Of a stretch of 21,814 bases of DNA, positions 1 through 9,195 are shown one piece after another; the first letter of the stretch is position 1; each line of letters begins with the position of its first letter. Under the pieces are notes generated by a model that saw only the letters and a program-made list of their open reading frames with translations, did no database searches and was not told where the DNA came from. Origin of the DNA: Linderina pennispora (Eukaryota > Kickxellomycota > Kickxellomycetes > Kickxellales > Kickxellaceae). Location of the stretch: positions 1 to 21,814 of the forward strand of contig NW_024468424.1 of the NCBI RefSeq assembly GCF_002104995.1, in the 5' to 3' direction. The position numbers and the translations under genes are program-made.

Positions 1-163
1 TAGTATAAAGCTTGCGGAGCATGGGGGCTTGGAGTAACTGAAAACTACTCTTAGTACCTCTCCACATCTCTTGTACTCTTCACATTTCTTTGTCAATAAG
101 TAGTTCTCTCTTAGCCTATATCCCGCACTCTAAGACAGTAGTATAGCCTATCCAAACGCCGCC

Positions 164-605
164 ATGAACGCTAAGGTCTTGCTCGCCCTCATTCCCCTCG
201 TCCTTGCTCAGAGTTCGACTTCCCTGAAGCCTCCGATTCTGCCAGCAAGCCTGCGTCTAGCGGTGTCAGTGCCTCTGTCACTACCAAGGCATCTGGTAGC
301 GCTTCGCCAACTGCCACTTCCTCACATGCTACCAAGGTATCGCCCGCCGCTTCCTCGCAGGATACCAAGGTGTCATCGGTCGCTTCCTCGCAGGACACTA
401 AGGCGTCGCCTACTGCTTCCTCACAACCCACCAAGGCATCTGGTAGCGCTTCGCCGACTGCTACTTCCTCGCATGCTACCAAGGCTTCCTCTGCCAGCGG
501 CTCCTCCTCGAAGGGACTGCGTCTAAGACCAGCAAGAACGGTGCTGGACAGCTCACTGCTGGTATTGCGGCTGCCGCCGTCATTGCTGTAGCCCAGTTCC
601 TCTGA
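164..605 (+). CDS. Ser/Thr/Ala-rich GPI-type surface protein, two apparent frameshifts
   Basis: Likely a secreted, cell-wall or membrane-anchored low-complexity protein; no enzymatic domain is visible. It opens with a signal peptide (MNAKVLLALIPLVLAQ, residues 1-16). The body is rich in Ser, Thr, Ala and Lys with TKAS and SSQDTK motifs, suited to O-mannosylation. It ends with a small-residue site (KNGAG) and a hydrophobic tail (LTAGIAAAAVIAVAQFL), as in GPI-anchored proteins. The reading frame changes twice by one missing base, near 208-212 just after the signal peptide and near 513-516 in a GGG run. Joining the frames gives about 147 residues ending at TGA 603-605. Architecture matches the protein at 10505-11059, so the two may be distant relatives. 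The frame breaks resemble sequencing errors; a decayed pseudogene is the alternative. Precise function is unknown. Confidence 0.65.
283..484 (+). repeat. Internal 55-bp duplication in the surface-protein gene
   Basis: Positions 283-337 and 430-484 are near-identical 55-bp copies, with about three third-position differences. They encode the segment TKASGSASPTATSSHATK. Copies are 147 bp apart, with the SSQDTK-type units between them. Repeat expansion of this kind is common in fungal wall proteins. Confidence 0.8.
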
Positions 606-1155
606 TATCTTTTCAGTAAGCTTATTCTACCTTGTGAATTCGATCAAACACGCTTTTGTTTTAAAGAGCCATGGTGTAAGTTAATTATCACAGACACCGA
701 AATCCTGCAATCCTGTGGTTCCAAATCCTTATGATTTCAGGAACCCATGGATCAAAACCTTTAGGCCACAATGGCCGGCCATACTATTCCTGGCGGCCGG
801 CGCCACTACTTAGACGGGCGCCTACCCTTTCACCTGGCGATTCCTTCTTCCTCCTTTCATACAGCATATTTCATACGTTCAATATACGTCGTGGAAAGGT
901 GCTTGGAGAGTAAACGTATTCTAGACAGTTGCAGGAGGCTGTCTATCTAAGTGTATCGTACCCGAGACACAACAATCCTTTTGAATTGGACATTACGCTT
1001 TGAGAATGTTCCCATACGAGTAAGGAACAGCAGCGGCGGATTGATTAGCAGTAAGTGTCAGTGGTTGTGGTTGTGAGAGACAGATTGGTACTACCACAGT
1101 GGTGCACTTGTTTAGACTGGCAATGATAAACATGTTCCATGGAAATACAATATAG
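606..1155. other. Intergenic stretch, no gene recognised
   Basis: This stretch follows the surface-protein stop codon. Open frames are short and lack recognisable motifs. There is no tRNA-like TPsiC box and no convincing splice structure. On the minus strand, a 65-codon frame (993-1190) overlaps the end of the Myb-like fragment, but I cannot assign it. Confidence 0.5.
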
Positions 1156-1377
1156 CTACTCTTCTTCTGCTTGATGTTCAACGATGGCAAGTTCCAGACG
1201 GTGGTGTTTTACCTCGAGCTGGTGAGTCTCTTCCATCCGGTGTTCTGCAGCCTGGCTATCAATTGTGGTATGGTGCATGTCCTTGGTCCAGATATCATAA
1301 TTACCTGGAATCGTAAGCCAACCCAGGAGCTCTTTAATATCATCAGGCGTACAATGTATACGTTTGCGGGTAGGCAT
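1156..1377 (-). CDS. Possible Myb/SANT-like domain fragment
   Basis: A 73-codon minus-strand frame whose first part (TPDDIKELLGWLTIPGNYDIW) resembles the start of the Myb/SANT-like domain found in large fungal families, often linked to mobile elements. That domain begins with a W-T-x-x-D helix, then L-L-x-W-L and P-x-N-Y-x-x-W. The usual first Trp is replaced (IHCTPDD), and the rest of the domain is missing. It is replaced by a charged, coiled-coil-like tail (HRLELAIVEHQAEEE) before the stop. This looks like a truncated or internally deleted copy rather than an intact gene, but a short real gene cannot be excluded. The resemblance is by eye only. Confidence 0.35.
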   Translation of the reverse strand: MPTRKRIHCTPDDIKELLGWLTIPGNYDIWTKDMHHTTIDSQAAEHRMEETHQLEVKHHRLELAIVEHQAEEE

Positions 1378-1714
1378 TATTATACGTGTAGGAGATAGGA
1401 TATTGGGTGAAAGTTTTGAAGTCTAGTAATTCAACCATCATGACAAGCCCTAAACACCAGAGCTTAACATCTGGCGAATGCCGAGTGTGGATATTTGGTT
1501 TTGATGCCTTGCTATTCAAAGTTATGGGCTCTCGTTCGTGTATAATCTGGCAAAGTATCATGCATGTTATGCGCAAACAAGATATAAAAACACGATAATA
1601 CCAGAATGAAGGAAAGAATATTTTGTCTTCCATCATATATCACAAGATAAATACACACGAGTGGCATTTAAATATATAAAACTATCCTGAGAAGAAAGCA
1701 TGAACAACGATCAT
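1378..1714. other. AT-rich intergenic stretch downstream of the secreted nuclease
   Basis: This is the 3' flank of the minus-strand nuclease ending at 1715. It is AT-rich with only short open frames in both directions. None has a recognisable motif or a coding-like composition. Confidence 0.5.
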
Positions 1715-2541
1715 TTACTTGGTCAGCGTGCATGCAATCTGCTTGCCAAAGCTCGGTGACATTGGATCTGTCGACCTTGTCAAAGAAGGTTAGCCCAGAG
1801 GCCTTCTCGATGTACTCGATTGGCTGCGAGAATGTGGAGAGCTCAGTCTTGCTGTCGATCTTCTGGTTCGGCAGCGCAAATCCGCCAAGGGCAAAGTTTG
1901 AACCGCCAGTCACGCCCAGGATGATCTTGTAGAAGTGAGTCGGCCACAGCAACGTTGGGTGGATTCCCGATGACCTCGTATGTAACTGTCCATTTTCCTG
2001 TCGCTTCGTTTTTGGTAGGCAAGAAAAGGGAGCCAGTAATAACATAGATATCGTCAAACTGCTTTGTCAAATCTCTGACAAACCCTTCCAGGTACGCCCA
2101 ATAATGCCTGTTAAAACCAATGCCGACCTGCGGGGCCATGTTTGACAGCAAAAAGGTCTCTGTCATAGCCTCCATGTTGATCTTGGCATCGCCGGCCGGT
2201 GCCATATGCCCGCGGTCATACCCAGAGCCCGAGTAGTCCTTCAGCAGCGCACGGAACTGCTCGGGGAGCGATTTGTCCTCAGAAAAGGGGATGTCGGTGC
2301 GGTTGGCAGGGCCCTCGAGGTTGGCAGCGGTGAGGTGCCTCAGCAGCCCAGTGCGGACACGCGGAGAGCGCGGTTGTACGCAATTGCATAGCGCTGGTGG
2401 ACCCGGAGGTCGGCAACAGGGCCTTGGGTTGCCGTACTTTAGGACGTCGTCGGGGGAAGACTGACGGACATGGAGGGGTCTAGGAGAAGCAATTACAGAT
2501 ATCGCAAAAGCACCCAGAGAGAGTATGAAAGTAGTACGCAT
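1715..2541 (-). CDS. Secreted DNA/RNA non-specific endonuclease (EndoG/NUC1 family), frames broken
   Basis: Metal-dependent beta-beta-alpha nuclease expected to cut DNA and RNA without sequence preference. An N-terminal signal peptide (MRTTFILSLGAFAISVIASP) suggests secretion. The catalytic signature is GYDRGHMAPAGD, with the His base and surrounding residues intact. The following LLSNMAPQVGIGFNRHYWAYLE carries the conserved Asn helix, and VIGNPPNVAVPTHFYKIILG is the C-terminal core. Five apparent one-base insertions interrupt the frame, near 2424, 2352, 2339, 1944 and 1763. Discounting them gives 273 residues ending at the TAA at 1715-1717; the close match to the neighbouring paralogue (3097-4078) supports each junction. 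The paralogue lies upstream on the same strand, so this is a tandem duplication with different targeting. The nuclease assignment is firm. Whether the breaks are real is uncertain; I favour sequence error because the catalytic core is conserved. Confidence 0.85.
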
Positions 2542-3096
2542 TGTGAGAAGCTTTCAGGCAAAGTGAGAAGCAAATAGCCAAGACTGAAGGATATTGCAAG
2601 GGTGGCGCGCCAGTTGGTCTTTTATTGAAACACAAGCCTGAGGAGAAGAGGATGTTGACAAGCGGCTGCCAATACTGCTTCATGAGAACAGCCGGCATGG
2701 GGGCACCAATGTAGCGGCGTGGCATGCCACGAGACCGGCTTATTTTGCACTATGCCCGGCACAATTGTGAATAGCAATGGATAGAAGGGAGCACAGACAT
2801 GCAATAGCAGGTGAATGTCTAAAGAGGGACCAGGCGGTCCATCCGGATATATAGTGGACCGGAGGATGGTAGGCTTAGAGGAGCACACCTGCTGAAGCGA
2901 CTGGAGCCAGATGCAATGGATGTATTTCTAGACAGAGAAAGCAAATGGCGATCATCATGTACATGTGGACGCGAGGGCGCGCAATAGGAATCCTAAGAAC
3001 AGATGCGCATGTACAATTGCGTGCCCTGGAACAGCATATTCCCACGAACCATTACGCCCCAAAGAAACACATTCACCAAATGTACCAACACATGTT
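2542..3096. promoter_or_regulatory. Interval between the tandem nucleases (promoter of the secreted copy)
   Basis: This contains the 3' flank of the NUC1-type gene and the promoter of the secreted nuclease. A small inverted repeat (GGTCCA 2836-2841, TGGACC 2855-2860) encloses a TATATA stretch at about 2848-2853. That is about 310 bp from the downstream start codon, so a TATA role is doubtful. TTTATT near 2620 reads AATAAA on the minus strand and could end the NUC1-type transcript. I see no gene here. Confidence 0.4.
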
Positions 3097-4078
3097 TCAG
3101 TTCCCAGGCTTTTTCTTCTTCCATGCATCGTGCTCCAGCTTGCACTCGATCTTTGAGCACAGCGGCACAACACTTCCGGCCTTGCGCTCGATCCTGTCAA
3201 AGAACTGCAGACCGGCAGCCTTCTCAATGACCTCCAGCGGCACGGCGTAGTTTGTCAGCGGCGTCTTGTTATCGATTTCTGCGTTCGGCAGCGCGAAAGC
3301 CGCCAATGGCAAATGCCGGCTCGTTGTTGCGCTTGGCGAGAATGACCTTGAAGAAGTGCGTCGGCACAGCGACATTCGGCGGGTTCCCGATGACCTCGTA
3401 CTTTACAAACCACTTGTCACCCTCCTTGTGCGGCAAGTTACAGCGGCCCTGAAATGCAGTACACATCATCAAACGACTTTGTCAGATTCCTCACAAACGA
3501 CTCGAGGTCAGCCCAGTAGTTTCCGGTTAAAGCCCTTGCCGACCTGCGGGGAAATGTTGGTCAACAGGAATGTCTCGTTCATTGCCTGCGAGTCCTTCTT
3601 GGCGTCGGCAGCAGGGCACATGTGGCCGCGGTCGTAGCCCGACCGGTAGTAGTCCTTGAGAAGCGCCTGGAATTGGCCTGGGATTGCAGGGTCCTCCTTG
3701 AACTCGGAGGTGGACCGATCGGCCAGTGCCCTTCATGTTGTCGCGCGTCAAGTGCTCAGCGACCCAGGAGGGGTTGCGCAGGGCGCGGTTGTAGGAGGCA
3801 GCGTAGCGCGAACGCACCATGAAATCGGAGATGGGGCCAGGGTACCCGTACTTTAGGAACTCGTTGTCCGTGTTTGGAGACTGCACAGGGGCACGAGGAG
3901 CAGGCGCTGCGAACTGTGCGGGCTGCTTTGGCTGCATGGGTTGCGGAGCTTGAGTCGACTGCGTGGTTGTCTGCGCAGCGGGAGCCGCAATTTGATCGTT
4001 GCGGGCTTTGTTGGTCAGGCCATAGACCAAGCCGCCTCCAAGTAGCGAGCCGGCAGCAAACGTGATGATGCGGTGCAT
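3097..4078 (-). CDS. NUC1: Mitochondrial-type DNA/RNA nuclease NUC1 (endonuclease G homologue), frames broken
   Basis: Homologue of the mitochondrial nuclease NUC1/EndoG, which degrades DNA and RNA in organelle DNA turnover and cell death. The chosen start at 4078 gives MHRIITFAAGSLLGGGLVYGL, a hydrophobic N-terminus typical of membrane-tethered mitochondrial import; an upstream in-frame Met at 4150 fits less well. A Gln/Pro/Ala-rich linker (about residues 25-65) precedes the nuclease fold. The active-site signature is GYDRGHMCPAAD, then LLTNISPQVGKGFNR with the metal-site Asn, and YEVIGNPPNVAVPTHFFKVI. Four apparent one-base insertions break the frame, near 3722, 3521, 3438 and 3297, all at runs of two or three identical bases. 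Without them the protein is 325 residues, close to yeast NUC1. The C-terminus ends in a lysine-rich tail (WKKKKPGN). It diverges from ACY1 and is in tandem with the secreted paralogue. Confidence 0.88.
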
Positions 4079-4476
4079 GTTCAGGTGGTAGAAAGCCGAT
4101 GATAAAGGTGACGGGGTTGCAAGAGTCAAGAAACGGCGATAGGCTTCCAACTAGGAAAAAAAAAGAACTGAAAGGCACAGCGTCGACGATTAAATTATAG
4201 ATTGCCCAGGTAACGTGATCAGGGGGCAGTCTGTCTTGGGACAGAATAGCGGGGTCGCGAGCGCTCTTGTTGCCCCGTGCCAGCCGCTGGATGATGCAAT
4301 TCCCCGTACACGCCGCGCAGCAGGGAGCTGCAAGGAGCGACTGGATGAGGGATAGTGGGCTATGCCCGAGTTCCGTGGCCTGGGAGAGCGCACGGCATAA
4401 AACGAAGAGCGAGAGCGCCGAAACTTGGCAAGCTCATACGCTCTTTTCTTACTATCTCCAAACTCTATTTCCAAGA
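4079..4476. promoter_or_regulatory. Divergent promoter region between NUC1 and ACY1
   Basis: 398 bp between two start codons on opposite strands. It must hold both promoters. An A-run at about 4155-4163 and an ATAAAA motif near 4396, roughly 80 bp before the ACY1 start, are the only visible elements. The stretch immediately before ACY1 is pyrimidine-rich. Frames here stay open in line with ACY1 from 4267, but the added residues look non-conserved. Confidence 0.5.
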
Positions 4477-5692
4477 ATGGCACAAGTCAAAGCCTCAGTC
4501 TCGCGGTTCATCGAGTATCTGCGCATCAAGACAGTCCAGCCCAGCCCGGACTACGCCACATGCACAGCGTTCCTCAAGCAACAGGCCACAGAGCTTAACC
4601 TGGGGTTCCAGTCCATCGAGTATGTGGCCGGAAAGCCCGTAGTGATCTTGACGTGGCTAGGCACAAACCCCAGCCTGCCCAGCATTATCTTGAACTCGCA
4701 CACGGATGTGGTGCCCGTGTTTGAGGAGTTCTGGGACTACCCGCCGTTTGAGGCCGCTCGGGTCCCCACAGAGGACGGCAAGGACTTTAAGATCTATGCG
4801 CGTGGTTCGCAGGACATGAAGATTGTCGGGCACTGCTATCTGGAGGCCGTGCGGGTCCTGCAGGAGCAGGGCAGACGGCTACTGCGCACGCTGCATCTGG
4901 TGTATGTTCCTGACGAAGAAATTGGTGGGCACGACGGAATGTGCAAGTTTGTGGAGTCGGGCGAGTTCAAGGCCCTGAACGCCGGCTTCGCGCTGGACGA
5001 GGGCATGGCGAATCCCGGAAACGACCTCAGGGTGTTTTATGGCGAGCGGGCGCCCTGCTGGGTCAAGTTCAGAGCGCGCGGCAATGTCGGCCATGGCAGC
5101 CAGTTCATTGAGGACACGGCTGCTGAGAAGCTGACGCCGATCATCAACCACCTGATGGAGTTCCGGCAGGCGCAGTTTGACATCTTCAAGACACCCAACA
5201 GCGACGGATCACCTCGCACGCTGGGCGACGTGACCACCACGAACCTGACGCTGCTGGAGTCGGGGTGTGCAGCAGAATGTTGTGCCAGAGAGCGCCCTGG
5301 CTGGATTCGACATCCGCATGACGCCGACTATTGACTATATAGAGTTCCGTAAGGGGCTGGAGGACCTCGGCAAGAAGCACGGGGCGGAGGTTGAATTTGC
5401 CCAGTTCTGGGATGATAACACTGTGACCAAGACCGACGCATCGAATCCGTTCTGGACCGCGTTCAGCGGGGTCATGGCCGACCTTGGTATTAGCGTGTTC
5501 AAGGAGATCTTCCCGGCAGCCACGGACTCGAGGTATCTGAGGAAGGCAGGCGTGCCGGCACTGGGCGTCACGCCGCTGACAAATGCGCCGATTCTGCTGC
5601 ACGACCACAACGAGTTTGTGACCGAGAGCGAGTTCCTCAATGGCATTGACTTCTACGCCAAGGTTATCCAGGCCGTAGCAGACGTAGAGTGA
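4477..5692 (+). CDS. ACY1: Aminoacylase-1 (N-acyl-L-amino-acid amidohydrolase, M20 family), one frameshift
   Basis: Cytosolic zinc enzyme that removes acyl groups from N-acyl-amino acids, salvaging amino acids. Metal-site and catalytic residues of the M20 family are in place: H75 and D77 in NSHTDVVPV, D113 in ARGSQDMK, E147/E148 in VPDEEIGGHDG, E175 in ALDEG, H206 in GNVGHGSQF, and His in LLHDHNEF near residue 375. The frame breaks once, at the GGGG run near 5264; one G too many accounts for it. The merged protein is 404 residues, matching aminoacylase-1. I chose the Met at 4477 (MAQVKASVSRFIEYLRIKT) because family similarity begins there; the frame is open back to 4267. It is divergent from NUC1 with 398 bp between starts. 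A peptidase of the same family is less likely given the close motif match. Confidence 0.92.
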
Positions 5693-5733
5693 CTCAAGCC
5701 TCTAGAGTAGAACCTGATTTCAACAAATGAACC

Positions 5734-5739
5734 AATAAA
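5734..5739 (+). terminator. Polyadenylation signal AATAAA after ACY1
   Basis: A canonical AATAAA lies 42 bp after the ACY1 stop codon, inside the 161-bp gap before the tryptophan gene. Position and strand fit ACY1 mRNA 3' end formation. Confidence 0.55.
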
Positions 5740-5853
5740 TGGCGCACGCTTTATAGAAGAGTCACCATTGTGCTGCTGATAAAAAACAAACGCAAGAAGC
5801 GACCCGCTTCTTTCTTCACCACTCCACTTTGCCTGACTACTTTAAATTTGACC

Positions 5854-7324
5854 ATGGCGACAATTTCTGCTCGACGCATACGACTCGTTCACGTTTAACC
5901 TGTACCAGTACCTCAGCAAGGCCGGTGCCTCGGTGCAGGTGTACCGCAACGACAAAATCACGCTGCAGGAGATCATTGCGCTGAACCCGCGCAACATCGT
6001 GCTCTCCCCTGGCCCTGGGCACCCGCGCGAAGACCCGGGCGTCTGTTACGAGGTGCTCGAGCACTTCCAGGGCAAGATCCCCATCCTGGGTGTCTGCCTC
6101 GGCCAGCAGATGATGTATGAGCACTACGGCGGAACTGTGGCCTATGCCGGCGAGATCCAGCACGGTAAGACCGGACTGGTGACTCACGATGGCCAGGGCC
6201 TGTACAAGAGCGTGGATCAGATGTTTCCGGTGACACGCTACCACTCGCTGGCGGGCGACCCGGCGACATTGCCCGAGTGCCTGGAGGTGACAAGCTGGAC
6301 CCCGAACGGAATCATCATGGGCGTGCGGCACAAGAAATATGCGATCGAGGGGGTTCAGTACCACCCCGAGAGCATTCTGAGCGAGAACGGCCTGAAGATG
6401 TTTGCTAACTTCCTCAAGCTCACCGGCGGCACCTGGGACGACAACCCGGGCATGCGGGACCCTGAGGACATGGCGCACGTGTATGTTGGCCACACGACGA
6501 TCCAGGAACCACAGCCAAAGCAGGACATCCTGAACAAGATTTTCTCCAAGCGCCAGGAGGACGTGGCTGCGCAGAAGGCCATGCCTGGCCGCTCGCTCAG
6601 CGACCTCCAGGCCCTGCTCTCTCTGGGAATTGCCCCTGCGCCGGTAGATTTTGTGGCCCGCTTGAAATCCTCGGGCATGGCGGTGCTGGCTGAGGTCAAG
6701 CGCGCGTCTCCCAGCAAGGGTGATATTGCGGTGAATGCTGTGGCGGCATCGCAGGCGCTTGAATATGCCCAGGCCGGCGCTGCTGCGATCTCTGTCCTCA
6801 CCGAGCCCCACTGGTTCAAGGGCTCCATCGACGACCTGCGCGATGTGCGTCTCGCCATCGCTGCTCTTGAGAATCGCCCGGCAGTGCTCCGCAAGGAGTT
6901 CATCTTTGACCGGTACCAGATTGCTGAGGCGCGGCTGGCGGGCGCCGACAGCGTCCTGCTCATTGTCAAGATGCTCAGCAAGACCCAGTTAAAGAACCTG
7001 CTGGCCTACTCGAGGGAGCTCGGCATGGAGCCGCTGGTTGAGGTCAACAATGCCGAGGAGATGGAGGTGGCCAGCGAGGTCGGCGCCAAGGTCGTCGGCG
7101 TCAACAACCGCAATCTGCGCACATTCGACGTCGACATTGGCAACACGAAGCAGCTGGCGGACAAGGTTGCCGAGGGCACGGTTCTGATTGCCCTGAGCGG
7201 CATCACAACTCCAGAGGACGCAAAGATCTACGCCAACACGGGTGTCAGCGCTGTGCTGGTGGGCGAGGCCCTGATGCGCACGGACGACAAGAAAGCATTT
7301 ATTTCTGGGCTACAGCAAATTTGA
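5854..7324 (+). CDS. TRP3: Bifunctional anthranilate synthase glutamine amidotransferase / indole-3-glycerol-phosphate synthase
   Basis: Two steps of tryptophan synthesis in one chain. Residues 1 to about 200 are a class I glutamine amidotransferase supplying ammonia to anthranilate synthase. Its nucleophile is C81 (GVCLGQQ), with the triad completed by H170 and E172 (QYHPES); the oxyanion region is LSPGPGHP. After a linker, residues of about 225-489 form the indole-3-glycerol-phosphate synthase barrel, with K282 in VLAEVKRASPSKG, FRKEF-like LRKEFIFD, EVNN, VGVNNRNL and ALSGI. One frame break occurs at the TTT near 5866-5868. Removing one T restores MATILLDAYDSFTFNLYQYL, the usual N-terminus. 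Length is then 489 residues, like yeast TRP3. The stop follows directly after the synthase domain, so the phosphoribosylanthranilate isomerase domain of many filamentous fungi is absent. It converges on the phosphatase gene with a 33-bp gap. Confidence 0.95.
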
Positions 7325-7357
7325 AATACAAACCCGTCTACGCGGTGCCAAAAGACA

Positions 7358-9195
7358 CTAGACCATGTTGTTGGACGGCGACAGGCGCGGCACAATTATG
7401 CGGTACGGCGTCGTGCCAGGCTTCTTCTCGTTCTGGATATGGATATGCACAATCAGCGACCCGTCATCGAGGTTCTCCACATACGACGAAAAGTTGCGGC
7501 GCGCGAGCAGCTTCGAGTTGTTGTTGGGCGGGTTCTGTCCATTCACATCCGTTTCAAATAGCCTGTACATGCGCTCGTTTGTGCAGTTGTCGAGCTCATA
7601 TGTCTTTGCCGACGTATGTACCGCGCGGATAACAGCGTTGGGTGGTGGAACGTTGACGATGGCCGATGAAATGATCTGCGGCATGAATCGCCAGTCGGTC
7701 TCAGGCGGCAGGTCCGGATTCTGTGACGCGAACCGACCCGACCCGGCACAGTGGACGTCGCCTGCAACAAAGGTGACGCGGATGTTGCGACGTCTGGCAA
7801 ATTCCTGTAGATTGAGCACGAACTTTTTGCGCTCTTCGACATGCACGGCTGCGGTCCAGTGGTCATTCATGTCGTCGGAGAGCTCGGGCTCGCCCCAGAT
7901 GTTGACAATGGCCCTCTTGTCGGCAATGAAGCTCAGCTTGGTCAGTCCAAGCTTCTTGACGCCCGCCAGCATATCTTCGATATATGTCAGACGCGGGTAG
8001 ACAATCGGAACTCCGAGGAACACGACCAGGTGGCGCACGGATTGCGGCACCATGTACAGCCGCTGGAAGATCATATCGTATGTCTGCTCGGTGATGATCT
8101 GGTTCAGCTGTCGCTCGTAGCGCGTGTCGGGGCCCAGCGCTGCTGTGTGCGGCCCGAACTGCCGGAGCCATGAGTACCCGCGGTGGCCAAAGTATCCATG
8201 CTGGCGGCACAGATCCTGGCTTGTGTGCGCCTGGAACAGCCGCCAGTACTTGAACGCGACCTCCTTGAGTTCAACAAACACCTTTGAAAACTGCAGGTAG
8301 TCCGGGTACGACCCAATGCCGTCCCAGATGTCGTGGTCATCGACGATAGTGCACAGGGGGATGGATGCCAGGGCCTCAGAGAACCGTCCGTTGAAGAAGA
8401 AGCACTTGACATAGTGCGTAAAGTAAAAGTCGTCGCCAAACATGTACATTTCGCGAGTGAACGGCGCATCGCGTCTGGCGTACTTGTCCTTGATCGCCAG
8501 CCAGGGCTTCCAGATCGGCGCGCTCCAAATCTTGTCCGAGTACAGCTGGTCGCCGCCGCCAACCTGCACGTGGAACGGCGCCCGCCCGTGCTTGTCCATC
8601 AGGTCGTCCCACACAGCATCAGTGCCGCCCAGATCCTCCTTCTCCTTGTCGGTCACCGACAGGGACCAGCCGTTGCACGACCAGAACGAGAATCGCCACG
8701 AAGTAGTCTGGGAGGGCACGTGGAACCTATACGACGGCCCCGTGTTGTTGATTCGGTACTCCACGACCTTCTCCCGGTTCAGGTCCAGCTGCACCCGGAT
8801 GTCAATGCGGTAGAAGCACGACATCTTGAACTGGTCCAGTTTCACCGCCGTGAACGGCATTGATGGGCACCGCCGTCATTGAGAATCACTGTGGGCGGCG
8901 GGTGGCCCGCAGGCACAATCACCAGGACGCTGCCGAGCCAAGCTGCGCTCGACAGGTCGGTGTTGACAAACTGCAGCGCCGGACCCACAATGCCATCGGG
9001 CCGCCTGCGACGGAACGGCAGTGGCTCGCCCGTGCGGTGGTCAAAGTTGCCCTCGTACGTGTCGGGGTCGCCCGGTGTGTTCGACATACCCTGGTAGTTC
9101 GCGGGCCCGCCGTACGGTATCCCCGATGCGTCGTATTGTGGCGGTCGGACGCCATCCCTTTCGTTATACTGGTCCTTTGACACAGGAAAGTCCAT
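7358..9195 (-). CDS. PhoD-like metallophosphatase, one frameshift
   Basis: Member of the fungal PhoD-like phosphatase family, calcineurin-type metallophosphatases of uncertain substrate. Visible motifs are FWSCNGWS (near residue 170), the metal-binding GGGDQLYSD (about 213-221), DDHDIWDG (about 286-293) and VAGDVHCAGSGRF (about 477-489). An N-terminal domain (about 1-165) with polar, Pro/Gly-rich residues precedes them. There is no signal peptide or membrane helix, so an intracellular enzyme is likely. The start at 9195 (MDFPVSKDQYNERDG) lies in a frame separate from the main one; a missing C in the CCC run near 8868-8871 links them as NDGGAPSMPFTAV. Merged length is 612 residues. A Met further upstream at 9327 is possible but its extension looks non-coding. 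Family placement is confident; substrate is not known. Confidence 0.88.

Noticed and set aside
731-913. 60-codon plus-strand frame in the first intergenic stretch
   Set aside because: It has no motif, no coding-like composition and no neighbouring exon.
5837-6811. Long open frame on the minus strand opposite TRP3 (324 codons)
   Set aside because: It is the antisense of the GATase-IGPS coding region, with GC-rich codon shadowing and no recognisable domain.
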